From Aeriscardovia aeriphila (lineage in GTDB: Bacteria; Actinomycetota; Actinomycetes; Actinomycetales; Bifidobacteriaceae), in contig CASERW010000002.1 in the NCBI GenBank assembly GCA_949290445.1, forward strand, positions 1 through 64,000: a stretch of DNA of 64,000 bases. Direction: 5' to 3'. Positions within the stretch are counted from its first letter, which is position 1. The number at the start of each line of letters is the position of its first letter. Made by a program: the position numbers and the translations under genes. Positions 1 through 8,110 of the stretch are shown here, piece after piece. The notes beneath the pieces were generated by a model. That model made no database searches. It worked only from the letters and a program-made list of their open reading frames with translations, and was not told where the DNA came from.

Positions 1-453
1 ATTATGCAAGCTCCGACTGATATCTATCGCGTTGTTTTCTCTCCAGCAGCAGATACTTTGTGGTCTCTCATGCGCTCTGGTAAGCCTATCAACGTGGATC
101 TTTCTTCCGATGCGGAAAGTCAAGCAGATAAACTTGCACAAGAAAATGCCAATGAAAAGGCTCAGAGCGAGAAGAAGAACTCTGAAAATTCTGATTCTTC
201 GAACACTTCTTCCTCCGACTCGTCCAGCTCTTCGAATGACAATTCGAACAGTGATGAGAATAAGGCTGCGAAGCCTGACCCGATCACTGGCTTGATTTCC
301 GAGTCGGATGGCTCTTTGGTTGATCCTCGTACTGGCGGTGTGGTTGACCCAGAGACGGGTGTGATTCGTGATGCGCAGACGGGAAGCTTCATGGGCATCG
401 CCGATCGCTACCTGAACCACACGATCTGCGGAATTCCTGCGGACAAGCTGTGA
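1..453 (+). CDS. C-terminal part of an envelope protein (possibly LCP family), 5' end outside window
   Basis: The reading frame is already open at the first base, so this is the last ~150 residues of a longer protein. After a short ordered stretch (a segment reading DTLWSLMRSGKPI) comes a Ser/Asn/Asp/Glu-rich region of about 55 residues. A near-repeated tail follows, with GLISESDGSLVDPRTGGVVDP-like units and a final Cys-containing end. Position just upstream of an LCP gene and the tail style suggest the extracytoplasmic C-terminus of a second LytR-CpsA-Psr protein, but no catalytic domain is visible, so the family is an inference. The Ser/Asn-rich part is probably a disordered wall-spanning linker. 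Confidence 0.55.
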   Translation: MMQAPTDIYRVVFSPAADTLWSLMRSGKPINVDLSSDAESQADKLAQENANEKAQSEKKNSENSDSSNTSSSDSSSSSNDNSNSDENKAAKPDPITGLISESDGSLVDPRTGGVVDPETGVIRDAQTGSFMGIADRYLNHTICGIPADKL

Positions 454-460
454 TAGCGCG

Positions 461-470
461 CTGATAATCT
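461..470 (-). repeat. AGATTATCAG repeat copy (intergenic)
   Basis: A perfect copy of the window-wide 10-mer, 8 bases after the preceding stop codon. The rest of the 148-base spacer up to 601 holds no gene I can support, only the ribosome binding site of the next gene. Confidence 0.8.
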
Positions 471-601
471 AGGTGGCTTGTGCTGCCCAGATTCACCGGC
501 ATAGCCTTTCGGATTGCGAAGAAACAGCAAATTCTCGCGCTGGTGCACCTCCTGCTCTCGCGCAATGTTCTACAAAGGGAGAGGACGAGAAGGGAGATAT
601 T

Positions 602-2173
602 GTGGCTGCTTTTGATGATGATTTCGTACCGCCAAGCTTTACTCCCCATAATTCTCGGCGTCGCCCCTCCTCAGCTGCTCAGCGCGCTGATGGCTCTTAC
701 GCGCATAACTCAGGTCAGCAGGGTTCGAATGTTCAGAATTTCCACCACATTCAGAACTCTCAGCGCGTAGGAAACCCGCAGGCCCAGCGCGCGTCTCAGG
801 TTGGCCGCAATCCTCAAGCTAGCCGCTATTCTCAGCCTCAGCGCAACCCGCAAGCTCCGCGTCAGGTCAATTCTGCTCAGCCTCAGTCCCGTCAGTACCA
901 GCAGCCACAGGCACGTAACTCGCAGGCTCGCTTCTCTTCTGACCCCTACTCTCGCGCACCGCAGGCTCGCGGCGGCAATTACCCTTCTTTTGCTCCCTCT
1001 TCGCGCCGAGATTATCAGCCCGCACCTTCTTTTGCGCCGCGTAATTCGCGTGCCGCTCAAGGTTCTCGTGCCGCTCAAGGCTCTCGCTTTGCCGAAAACT
1101 CGCGCATTCCTCAAGGCTCTCGCTTTGCTGACAGCCAGCATCCTTCCTTTGAACCACGCTCTCCTCGCGGCCCGCACGCACCCCTCGACCCTCACTCGGG
1201 CAACCTTGCGGGTGAGTCTCTCACGAAAGCTCGCCCCAAGCGGCATATATTTTTGCGCGTTCTGGCAGTTCTGCTCGTGCTCATTCTGATTTTCTGCACG
1301 GGAGTGTACTTCTGGGCAAATTCCAAGCCGAAGCGCTTTGACGCTTTGAGCTCGCGCGCCGACGATTCTACTCATACTTGGCTGATCCTCGGTTCCGATG
1401 TGCGCGACGGTGCTCGCGGCACTGGCGCTGAAGATTCTGTTCCTGGCGAGCGTACCGACACGATCATGCTGTTAATCAAGCCGGCTTCTGGCCGCGCAGC
1501 TCTCATTTCCATTCCTCGCGACACTTTGGTCACTCAAGACGATGTGGATATGAAGATCAACGCTGTAGCAGAAAAGTACGGTTGGCCGGCATTGTCTGCC
1601 CAGGTGGAGAGCATTTCTAACATCAAGGTCGACCATGTGGTCAAGATCGGCTTCTCCGGCGTACAAAATGTTGTCGACGCTTTGGGCGGCGTGAATTTGT
1701 GCTACGACCAAAATGTTGATGACGCAAACTCGGGTATGAAGTGGACTGCTGGCTGCCACACGGTGAATGGCGAACAGGCTCTCTCCTTCTCGCGTATGCG
1801 CTACTCCGACCCGATGGGTGATTTTGGCCGTACGAAGCGTCAGCGTCAGGTTGTTGCTGCTATTGCCAAGCAGACGATGGCCCCGTCGACGATTTTCAAC
1901 CCGCATAAGCTCTTCTCGGTGGCGGGCGCTGGCCTCGATTCGCTCACCGTTGATAATTCAGTGAATCCGTTCAACTTGGCACAAATGGCTTTGGCTTTCC
2001 GTGAAGCGACCGGCCCGAGCGGTATCACTGGCTTGCCGGTGGTCAAGTCGATGGGTTATTACGTCGACGGCATCGGTTCGACGGTGTTGCTCAACTCGGA
2101 GGCTTCCCTCACTTTGTTTGCCAAGATTATCAATGGCGAAGAAGAGCCGGGCGTTGTGGGCGGCATCATCTGA
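602..2173 (+). CDS. LytR-CpsA-Psr (LCP) family cell wall ligase
   Basis: LCP proteins transfer undecaprenyl-linked glycopolymers onto peptidoglycan outside the membrane. I start at GTG 602, because AGGGAG sits five bases upstream; the frame is open back to 473. The 523-residue protein has a ~205-residue cytoplasmic N-terminus rich in Gln, Arg, Ser and Pro with repeated GSRAAQ/GSRFA units. A membrane segment follows at about 214-238, then an LCP domain at about 255-425. Visible family motifs are LILGSDVR, RTDTIMLL, ISIPRDTL and an Arg-rich SFSRMRYSD...GDFGRTKRQRQ stretch that contacts the pyrophosphate lipid. The N-terminal extension is long for the family. One AGATTATCAG copy lies inside at 1009-1018. 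Confidence 0.9.
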   Translation: MAAFDDDFVPPSFTPHNSRRRPSSAAQRADGSYAHNSGQQGSNVQNFHHIQNSQRVGNPQAQRASQVGRNPQASRYSQPQRNPQAPRQVNSAQPQSRQYQQPQARNSQARFSSDPYSRAPQARGGNYPSFAPSSRRDYQPAPSFAPRNSRAAQGSRAAQGSRFAENSRIPQGSRFADSQHPSFEPRSPRGPHAPLDPHSGNLAGESLTKARPKRHIFLRVLAVLLVLILIFCTGVYFWANSKPKRFDALSSRADDSTHTWLILGSDVRDGARGTGAEDSVPGERTDTIMLLIKPASGRAALISIPRDTLVTQDDVDMKINAVAEKYGWPALSAQVESISNIKVDHVVKIGFSGVQNVVDALGGVNLCYDQNVDDANSGMKWTAGCHTVNGEQALSFSRMRYSDPMGDFGRTKRQRQVVAAIAKQTMAPSTIFNPHKLFSVAGAGLDSLTVDNSVNPFNLAQMALAFREATGPSGITGLPVVKSMGYYVDGIGSTVLLNSEASLTLFAKIINGEEEPGVVGGII

Positions 2174-2238
2174 GCGAAAGTTTTCCACATTTTCTGAAAA
2201 ATCCTGTTCGCGCGTGACTGGTGCGTTGTGATGGAGGC

Positions 2239-4386
2239 ATGTCACTCCATCACTTCTCACACTGCACTCGTGCAGCTGACCGAGGCTCTTGTGCTGCTGC
2301 CACAGGCTCTTGTACTTCTGCGCGACGCTCTCCGACCTCTGCGCGACGCTCACCTGTCGCTGCAGGACCTTCTCCTGCTGAAACACGCCGCTCTGGCACT
2401 TCTGCTCGGCAACTTGCACTCACTCGATTGCTCGCTTTTCTGCGCTTCTTGCCTCTGCTCGCACAGTTTGCCATGGTAGGCATCGCCTGGTGGGCAGGGA
2501 ATATCCCATTCTTGGTCATGAGTATCGCTAACGCAGCCTTAAGCCTGACTTCCGTTCTCACCGAGATTATCAGAAAGAAAGATGCAGCAACTTTCAGCGA
2601 AGAGCAGCCCTCTCACACCCATGAGCCGCAAGTGGAAGATGAGAAAACGTGGATCCACCATCAGGTGGAGTTGCTCGCTACCGCTCCTAGTAACGCGAAC
2701 GCGCACACCAGTATGTTCGCAGCATCGCAGCCTTTCACTTCCTTCATGCCAGCGCAGCTCACATCACCCGACTGGCGATCAATTCTGCGCTACTGGCTAC
2801 GTGATTCTTCCTTCCTGCCTGATGGCAGTGTTCAGCTCACTTCTGCGGTAGATCTTCGTGTTCCTCTCGGCTCAACGCTGCTCTACCCTACTGCCCAGCT
2901 CGATGAGCTCACCGTAGACCTTGGCCAGCATGGCCCGCATGTGCTAATCGCAGGAACGACCGGCTCGGGCAAATCTGTTCTCTTACAAAGCTGGTGTGCA
3001 AGCTTAGCGTTACGCAATAGCCCTGAGCGTGTACAGTTCATCTTCCTCGACTTCAAAGGCGGAGCTACTTTCAATGATTTGAAACATCTGCCTCATGCTC
3101 GCGGTTGCGTATCCGACCTCTCGATTGCCCATGCGAAGCGAGCTCTGCGCGCAATCGAAGAAGAGCTGCATCGCCGAGAGCAGCTCGTTGCCCATCATCA
3201 CGTTTCGCAGATCACTCAGCTCAGCTCGCCTCCAGCACACCTGATTATTGTGGTGGATGAGTTCACAGCGCTGAAAAACCAGTTGCCCGACTACGTGCAG
3301 CGCCTCACCCGGATTGCCTCCCAGGGCCGATCTTTAGGCATGCACCTGATTTTGGCCACTCAGTCACCCCTAGGTCAGTTGAGCACAGATATGCGAGCAA
3401 ACCTCTCCCTGCTCGTGTGTTTGCGTTTGCGCGATAGCATGCAATCAACTGACCTCGTGGGTGTGCCGGATACGGCCCACCTGCCGAGCATTCCTGGCTT
3501 AGGCATTGTGGAGTATGGTCAAGGCCCTCAGCTTTTCCATGCGCCGCACCTCGATTCGTGTGCTACTTTGGTTCACCACTGTTCTCTCGCTGCGCAGTTT
3601 ATGGAAAATACTCCTGTACAGGAGCTCTTTTCTGCACCTTTGCCCCGCAATCTCCCCTGGGGTGGCCCTTCAACCTCGCTCAGCCTTCCCCCAACCCCAC
3701 TGAGCCTCCCTTCAAGTTCTCTCGGTCTCTCCACAACTGTGCACCAGCTTGCTCTTGGCCTACAGGATAGTGGGACTGCGCTGCTACCTGCTTGCGTCGA
3801 CCTCACTCACGGCAACATCGCTATCGTGGGCGGGCATGGCAGAGGCAAAACCAACCTGCTCACCCTCTTGCGCACCCAATACGAGGAAGCGCGCTCATCG
3901 CAAGAAAACCCTGAGATTACCACTGCTGATGACTCATCAGCTTTTACTGTGCGCTGGCGTGATGACGCTGACCAACTGTTGGATCCCACTCATTCAGACG
4001 CGCTGATAATCCGGGAAGAACTGCACAATCCGAAACTGAGGACCGTAATGTGCTTGACCAGTGCGAAATATGTGCGCCGAGCTGAGCAATTCGCTACGGT
4101 GATTTACTTTCCCACGGGCGAGCCCACTAGTGATGCTCTCGCCGGATTATCACGCCCAGCAGTGCAGGAATGGGAAGCTGCAGATTACACATGTCCCGGC
4201 CGCGCTGTGCTCATGACAGGCGCGCAGCAGCTTACCGTTCAGTGCTACCGCATGGGCGAAACCGCGCGCAGCACAGTACTGAGCTCATCACCGTCACCGT
4301 CGTTCGAGAGAAATGCCGACTCGGCGCAACGGTCAAAACAGCCTAGATGCGCTCCGCGTTCTGAGCTGCACGCAATGTCACCGTAA
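2239..4386 (+). CDS. FtsK/SpoIIIE-type (EssC/EccC-like) membrane ATPase
   Basis: A membrane-bound P-loop ATPase of about 715 residues. Two hydrophobic segments lie near residues 70-102. The first ATPase domain has Walker A GTTGSGKS near 237, DFKGGATF near 271, the Walker B segment VVDEF near 338 and a QGRSLGMHLILATQSP sensor segment. A second, weaker domain has GGHGRGKT near 531 but no convincing Walker B. Tandem domains of this kind are typical of type VII (ESX) secretion ATPases; FtsK itself has a single motor and a gamma domain, which is absent here. No WXG100 substrate gene is nearby. The start is uncertain: ATG 2239 has GGAGG only one base away, and GTG 2221 is also possible. The first 60 residues are Arg/Ser/Ala-rich low complexity. 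Its 3' end overlaps the convergent pdtaS by 44 bases. Confidence 0.8.
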   Translation: MSLHHFSHCTRAADRGSCAAATGSCTSARRSPTSARRSPVAAGPSPAETRRSGTSARQLALTRLLAFLRFLPLLAQFAMVGIAWWAGNIPFLVMSIANAALSLTSVLTEIIRKKDAATFSEEQPSHTHEPQVEDEKTWIHHQVELLATAPSNANAHTSMFAASQPFTSFMPAQLTSPDWRSILRYWLRDSSFLPDGSVQLTSAVDLRVPLGSTLLYPTAQLDELTVDLGQHGPHVLIAGTTGSGKSVLLQSWCASLALRNSPERVQFIFLDFKGGATFNDLKHLPHARGCVSDLSIAHAKRALRAIEEELHRREQLVAHHHVSQITQLSSPPAHLIIVVDEFTALKNQLPDYVQRLTRIASQGRSLGMHLILATQSPLGQLSTDMRANLSLLVCLRLRDSMQSTDLVGVPDTAHLPSIPGLGIVEYGQGPQLFHAPHLDSCATLVHHCSLAAQFMENTPVQELFSAPLPRNLPWGGPSTSLSLPPTPLSLPSSSLGLSTTVHQLALGLQDSGTALLPACVDLTHGNIAIVGGHGRGKTNLLTLLRTQYEEARSSQENPEITTADDSSAFTVRWRDDADQLLDPTHSDALIIREELHNPKLRTVMCLTSAKYVRRAEQFATVIYFPTGEPTSDALAGLSRPAVQEWEAADYTCPGRAVLMTGAQQLTVQCYRMGETARSTVLSSSPSPSFERNADSAQRSKQPRCAPRSELHAMSP

Positions 4387-5887
4387 GGTCCACGCGCGTG
4401 CCGCCTTCAGGCTTGGAACTCCTCGTCACCGTTCCTCCGAAGTCGGAAGAAATAAACGTATTGACAATCTGGGTGCCTAAGCCTGATTCACCGTCATCGT
4501 GCTCCATCTGCTGGCTTGCCTCCAGGCCGATGCCGTCGTCTTCCACGCTAATGTTCAGGTCGTTCTTCCAGCGCGCCACGGAAACCGTGATCGTACCCGA
4601 GGTGCGACCTTCAAAACCGTGCTCCACACAGTTTGTCACCAGCTCGTTCAACACCAGAGAAAGCGGAGTTGCATCTTGCGAAGGCATCTTACCGAACTTG
4701 CCCTCAAAAACGAGGGAAATATGCTGATCCGAACGCGCTTCCACGTCAATAGTCATGCGCAACAGTTCATGTAACACGGCGTCAAAGTCAACCATCTCAT
4801 CGGCCGATTGCGACAAAGACTCATGAACCATAGCGATAGCTTGAACACGCCTCTGAGCTTCAGAAAGCGCGCGCTTGACCACGTCATTCTTCGTGCGCCT
4901 GGCTTGAAGACGCAGCAGAGCCGAAACCGACTGCAAGTTATTCTTCACACGATGGTGAATCTCAGAAATCGTGGCATCCTTCGTCTTCAGCTGCTCGTCA
5001 CGACGGCGAAGCTCAGTAATGTCGCGGTAAAGAATGACGGCGCCAAAGTGACCGCGCGGCCCATTCAGCGGCAGGGTGCGGAAAGCAATAGCAGATCCGT
5101 TGACTTCCAAGGTGGTATCCGCAGGTTCCATACCCGAGTAAATCGGTTGCATCTGCTGAATAGCTTCTTTGTTATCGCCCAGCAATTCGCGGATCACATC
5201 GTCAAAACCGCGGCCTTCCAGCTCGTTGACAAAACCCAAGCGGCGCAGGCAGGAGATGGCATTAGGCGAAGAGCAGTTGATAACACCATGCGAATCCAGC
5301 ACGGTGAAACCATCAGAAACTCGAGGGTTATGCCTTTGCTTGTTCACGGCGACAGCGTACGGGAACTCACCGCGAGAAACCATGCTGAACAGGGCTTTGG
5401 CTGCCGTGATGCCTTCGCGCTCGTAGCGGCCAGCAATGCCGCGCATGGTGAGGTTGGTTTCTCTAATCAGAACGCCGATAGCGCGCCCGTTGTGCCAGAT
5501 TCCGGTGAAAGTGTCGCAGATGCGAGGAGTGGTATCGCGCTCTTCATCGTCGTCATCGTAGTAATCGTCGTCATCGTCCTCTTCTTCTTGGCGAGAACGG
5601 AAAATATCGTGCGAACCCATAGCGCGCATGAGCAAGGCGCGCATATCAGAATCGACAAGGTGGCCCACCAAGTCGTCTGGTCGAACGGACACACCAGTGG
5701 ACGGGCGGCACTGACCGGCGTAAATGAAGTGGCCGTCGGCGACGGGAATGACCAGCTGGAGGTCCATGTATCCCAGGTCAGCGATCACTTGCCAGTCAGC
5801 AACGAGCCTGTGCAACCAATCACGGTCAGAGTCGTCGAGGTTTGGTGCGTCCTTAATAATTCGAGCAAATTCGGCCATAATCTCCAT
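4343..5887 (-). CDS. pdtaS: PdtaS-like sensor histidine kinase (HisKA_2 family)
   Basis: Cytosolic sensor kinase of actinobacteria that in mycobacteria phosphorylates the antiterminator PdtaR. The N-terminal GAF-like domain has the family stretch DWQVIADLGYMDL followed by AGQCRPSTG. A PAS-like domain follows, then the HisKA_2 box EIHHRVKNNLQS with the phosphorylated His near residue 308, then an HATPase domain (NELVTNCVEHGF, DDGIGL). An Asp/Glu/Tyr tract at about 101-117 is unusual. The true start may be codon 4 (5878); the open frame extends to 5989, but that would add a hydrophobic leader unlike the family. The gene diverges from the hemolysin-III gene with about 50 bases between starts. 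No pdtaR is in the window. Confidence 0.85.
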   Translation of the reverse strand: MEIMAEFARIIKDAPNLDDSDRDWLHRLVADWQVIADLGYMDLQLVIPVADGHFIYAGQCRPSTGVSVRPDDLVGHLVDSDMRALLMRAMGSHDIFRSRQEEEDDDDDYYDDDDEERDTTPRICDTFTGIWHNGRAIGVLIRETNLTMRGIAGRYEREGITAAKALFSMVSRGEFPYAVAVNKQRHNPRVSDGFTVLDSHGVINCSSPNAISCLRRLGFVNELEGRGFDDVIRELLGDNKEAIQQMQPIYSGMEPADTTLEVNGSAIAFRTLPLNGPRGHFGAVILYRDITELRRRDEQLKTKDATISEIHHRVKNNLQSVSALLRLQARRTKNDVVKRALSEAQRRVQAIAMVHESLSQSADEMVDFDAVLHELLRMTIDVEARSDQHISLVFEGKFGKMPSQDATPLSLVLNELVTNCVEHGFEGRTSGTITVSVARWKNDLNISVEDDGIGLEASQQMEHDDGESGLGTQIVNTFISSDFGGTVTRSSKPEGGTRVDLTVTLRAAQNAERI

Positions 5888-5939
5888 GGTATTCGCTGGC
5901 CTAGCGCTATTGTGGTGGACAAGCGGAAAAAGGATGAGA

Positions 5940-6794
5940 ATGAGCGAGAAAAACACACCAAATATGCCAAACCCCGAGCTAGAGCACACGCTCGACCCTC
6001 TGGCAGCTCAGAGGCGCGCCGACGAGGCCAAAGCGCAGTGGAAATACCTCAAGCGCGTGGCCCGCCGAGAGAAGAAAATGTACAAGCATGGCATGCGAGT
6101 CGGCGCTATCAAGGAAGGGCCTTACCCGTGGAAGAAAGTTCGGCTGGATGTTCACGGAAGGCCGAAACCAGCGATGCGTGGTTGGATTCACGCGGGTACT
6201 GCTCCCCTGGCTCTCGCTGGCGGCATTGTAGCGATCAGCCTGGCGCATGGGCCAGCGATGAAATGGGCGTGTGCAGTGTATATGATCTGCTCACTCATCC
6301 TGTTCACCAACTCTGCCGTTTACCATATTGGCGACTGGAATGAGAAGGTGACAGACATTCTGCGCCGCATCGACCATGTTAATATTTTCCTGCTTATTGT
6401 GGGAACTTTTACACCGATCAGCTTCGCTTTGCCTGCTTCTGTGCGCCACATTGCCCTCACTGCTTTGTGGGTGGCGACGGCGGCTGCCATCATCCTGCAC
6501 GTGATCTTTATCAACGCACCACGCTGGCTCTATACGCTGGTCTACGTCATTTTCGGCGTCTCCGGTGGCCTGTTTATCCCCGCGCTGTGGGTTGCTCCTG
6601 CAGCAGGCCCGGTTGTGGTGTGGTTGATTGTCTCCGGTGGCTTGACGTATATTCTCGGCGCTGTGGTCTATGGCAAACGCTGGCCTGACCCCTGGCCGCG
6701 CGTCTACGGCTTCCACGAGATTTTCCACACGTGCACGACGCTGGCATATGCATGCCATATGGTGGCAATCTTCTTCGTCCTGCTGCGCCTGTAG
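5940..6794 (+). CDS. Hemolysin III / PAQR-family membrane protein
   Basis: A 284-residue integral membrane protein of the YqfA/hemolysin-III branch of the PAQR superfamily. Start ATG 5940 is chosen because AAAAAGGA lies five bases upstream (an in-frame ATG at 5934 is too close). A basic cytoplasmic N-terminus of about 80 residues precedes seven predicted membrane helices. Family residues are visible: the SAVYHIGDW segment (Ser and His), DHVNIFLLIVGTFTP, and the closing HEIFHTCTTLAYACH pattern whose His residues are thought to bind zinc. The biochemical role of bacterial members is unclear; the name does not imply a proven hemolysin. Confidence 0.88.
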   Translation: MSEKNTPNMPNPELEHTLDPLAAQRRADEAKAQWKYLKRVARREKKMYKHGMRVGAIKEGPYPWKKVRLDVHGRPKPAMRGWIHAGTAPLALAGGIVAISLAHGPAMKWACAVYMICSLILFTNSAVYHIGDWNEKVTDILRRIDHVNIFLLIVGTFTPISFALPASVRHIALTALWVATAAAIILHVIFINAPRWLYTLVYVIFGVSGGLFIPALWVAPAAGPVVVWLIVSGGLTYILGAVVYGKRWPDPWPRVYGFHEIFHTCTTLAYACHMVAIFFVLLRL

Positions 6795-6820
6795 GAGTCT
6801 TCTGTGCCTGTAACACCCTG

Positions 6821-6933
6821 TTGCGGACTGTAGCGGACTGTAGCGGACTGTTGCGGACTGTACGCATCCTGCGACTGTAACGCTCTCCTGCGCTTGTAAC
6901 ACCCTCCTGCGCTTGTAACACCCTCCTGCGGCT
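6821..6933. repeat. Two adjacent short tandem repeats in the spacer
   Basis: Four head-to-tail copies of a 10-bp unit T(A/T)GCGGACTG at 6821-6860 are followed by three copies of a 19-bp unit beginning TAACACCCTCCTGCG at 6878-6933. They fill most of the 205-base spacer between the hemolysin-III gene and greA. No open reading frame or RNA structure is evident. Confidence 0.9.
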
Positions 6934-6936
6934 ATG

Positions 6937-6970
6937 AAAAAAGGGTCGGACTGCAATGCAATCCGACTCT
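6937..6970 (-). terminator. Rho-independent terminator of greA
   Basis: Read on the minus strand, a GTCGGA/TCCGAC stem with an inner TGCA pairing is followed by CCTTTTTT. It lies 30 bases past the greA stop and may also serve the converging hemolysin-III gene. Confidence 0.8.
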
Positions 6971-6999
6971 TCTATGAATGTTCAAGCGCTGTGCGCTAG

Positions 7000-7494
7000 T
7001 CATTGAGACTGCTGAGCCTTGTAAGGCTGAGCATCCACAATCGTAGCCTGAATCTCACGGCCTGTTGGTGCAGTGTAAGTGACAGTATCACCCGTGTGAT
7101 GATCCATCACAGCCTGGCCAATCGGAGACTGTGGGCTGATAATCTGCTCGGAAGTGGCAATAGACAGGTCATGAGAACCCACCAAGTACTTGCCTTCCAT
7201 CGAGCCGATCTTCAAAGTGACCAGAGTGCCATTGCCCACGGTGCCTGCCTCAGGAGGGGTGATAATCTTCGAGTCGCGCAACTTGACGATCAACTCGTTG
7301 ATTCGACCCTCATTCTTCGCCTGTGCCTCACGAGCGGCGTGGTAACCGCCGTTCTCGGACAAATCGCCCTCAGCGCGCGCAGCGGAGATCTTCTGAACGA
7401 TCTCTTCGCGCAATGGGCCCTGACGATGCTCGAGCTCCTTACGCATCTCATCGTAAGCGTCCTGAGTCAGCAGATAGATCTTATCCTCTGCCAT
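7000..7494 (-). CDS. greA: Transcription elongation factor GreA
   Basis: GreA rescues backtracked RNA polymerase by stimulating transcript cleavage through the secondary channel. The 164-residue length is normal. The N-terminal coiled coil carries the acidic tip motif at SAARAEGDLSENGGYHAA, whose Asp-Leu-Ser-Glu positions the catalytic metal. The C-terminal FKBP-like globule includes SPIGQAVMDHHTGDTV. AAAGGAG precedes the ATG. The gene lies downstream of an FKBP gene in the same direction, separated by a hairpin. It carries one perfect AGATTATCAG copy (7136-7145) and a one-mismatch copy (7259-7268). Confidence 0.97.
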   Translation of the reverse strand: MAEDKIYLLTQDAYDEMRKELEHRQGPLREEIVQKISAARAEGDLSENGGYHAAREAQAKNEGRINELIVKLRDSKIITPPEAGTVGNGTLVTLKIGSMEGKYLVGSHDLSIATSEQIISPQSPIGQAVMDHHTGDTVTYTAPTGREIQATIVDAQPYKAQQSQ

Positions 7495-7532
7495 ATCACT
7501 CCTTTATAGGAAATACGCCGAACTCTCGGCAG

Positions 7533-7562
7533 TGGTAATCTCAAGAAATTTTGAGATTATCA
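7533..7562. repeat. Hairpin built from an inverted pair of the window repeat
   Basis: TGGTAATCTCAA (7533-7544) and TTGAGATTATCA (7551-7562) form a 12-bp stem with one G-T wobble and a GAAATT loop. The right arm holds a perfect AGATTATCAG (7554-7563), and the FKBP stop codon lies inside it. There is no U-tract, so a terminator role is only possible. Confidence 0.7.
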
Positions 7563-7976
7563 GCGAGAAGTGGTCGACACAATGTCAACGACGAACACCA
7601 AAGTGGCGCCGCCAGGAATGCCAGCAGACGGGATGCCACGAGAACCGTAGCCATACTCGGCTGGGATGGAAACCACGAGACGAGAACCAACGTTGTGGCC
7701 AGGAACGGTGTTATCCCAACCCTTAATGACCTGGCCAATGCCAATGCCGAAGGTTGCTGGCTGATGACGGTTGAAAGAAGAATCGAAGGGGACGTCAGAA
7801 CCCCACACGACACCGTGATAGTTCACAGTGACCATGTCACCAGGGCGCACGACTGGGCCGTCGCCTTCCACCAGCTCGACAGCCTTCAAACCTGCTGGAG
7901 CCTCAGCCTGTGGGAAGGAAATGGCTGGCATTTCGCCGAAGCCACCAGTGACCACTGGCATCTGTGCTTCACTCAT
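7560..7976 (-). CDS. FKBP-type peptidyl-prolyl cis-trans isomerase
   Basis: A single-domain FKBP of 138 residues without signal peptide, so probably cytosolic; it catalyses proline isomerisation. Typical elements are GDMVTVNYHGVVWGSDVPFDSSF, the FGIGIGQVIKGWDN loop and VVSIPAEYGYG, which form the active-site pocket. GGAGTAAAC precedes the ATG. Its stop codon is part of an AGATTATCAG repeat copy. It is likely co-transcribed with or just upstream of greA. Confidence 0.93.
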   Translation of the reverse strand: MSEAQMPVVTGGFGEMPAISFPQAEAPAGLKAVELVEGDGPVVRPGDMVTVNYHGVVWGSDVPFDSSFNRHQPATFGIGIGQVIKGWDNTVPGHNVGSRLVVSIPAEYGYGSRGIPSAGIPGGATLVFVVDIVSTTSR

Positions 7977-8110
7977 GTTTACTCCTTATACTTTTGCCGC
8001 TGAGCACATAGCTCGCGGGTTACCGGCTCTATGTTACCGGTGCGGCCGCCCAATTGAGCGCAACAAGCGTAAACTGTAAGCAAAAGGCTTACAGGCGGAA
8101 GGTGGGAAGC

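Noticed and set aside
2228-2479. An alternative Leu-rich frame at the start of the FtsK-like gene
   Set aside because: It ends before the membrane segments and ATPase motifs and has no ribosome binding site at useful distance.
4808-6343. A 511-codon plus-strand frame crossing pdtaS
   Set aside because: Mirror of the kinase gene; it also runs into the hemolysin-III start region in another frame.
6821-6933. A CRISPR array
   Set aside because: The copies are directly adjacent without unique spacers, and no cas genes are near.
8055-8090. A sigma-70-like promoter before the coiled-coil gene (TTGAGC ... TAAACT)
   Set aside because: Spacing between the best boxes is only 11 bases, so support is too weak to list.
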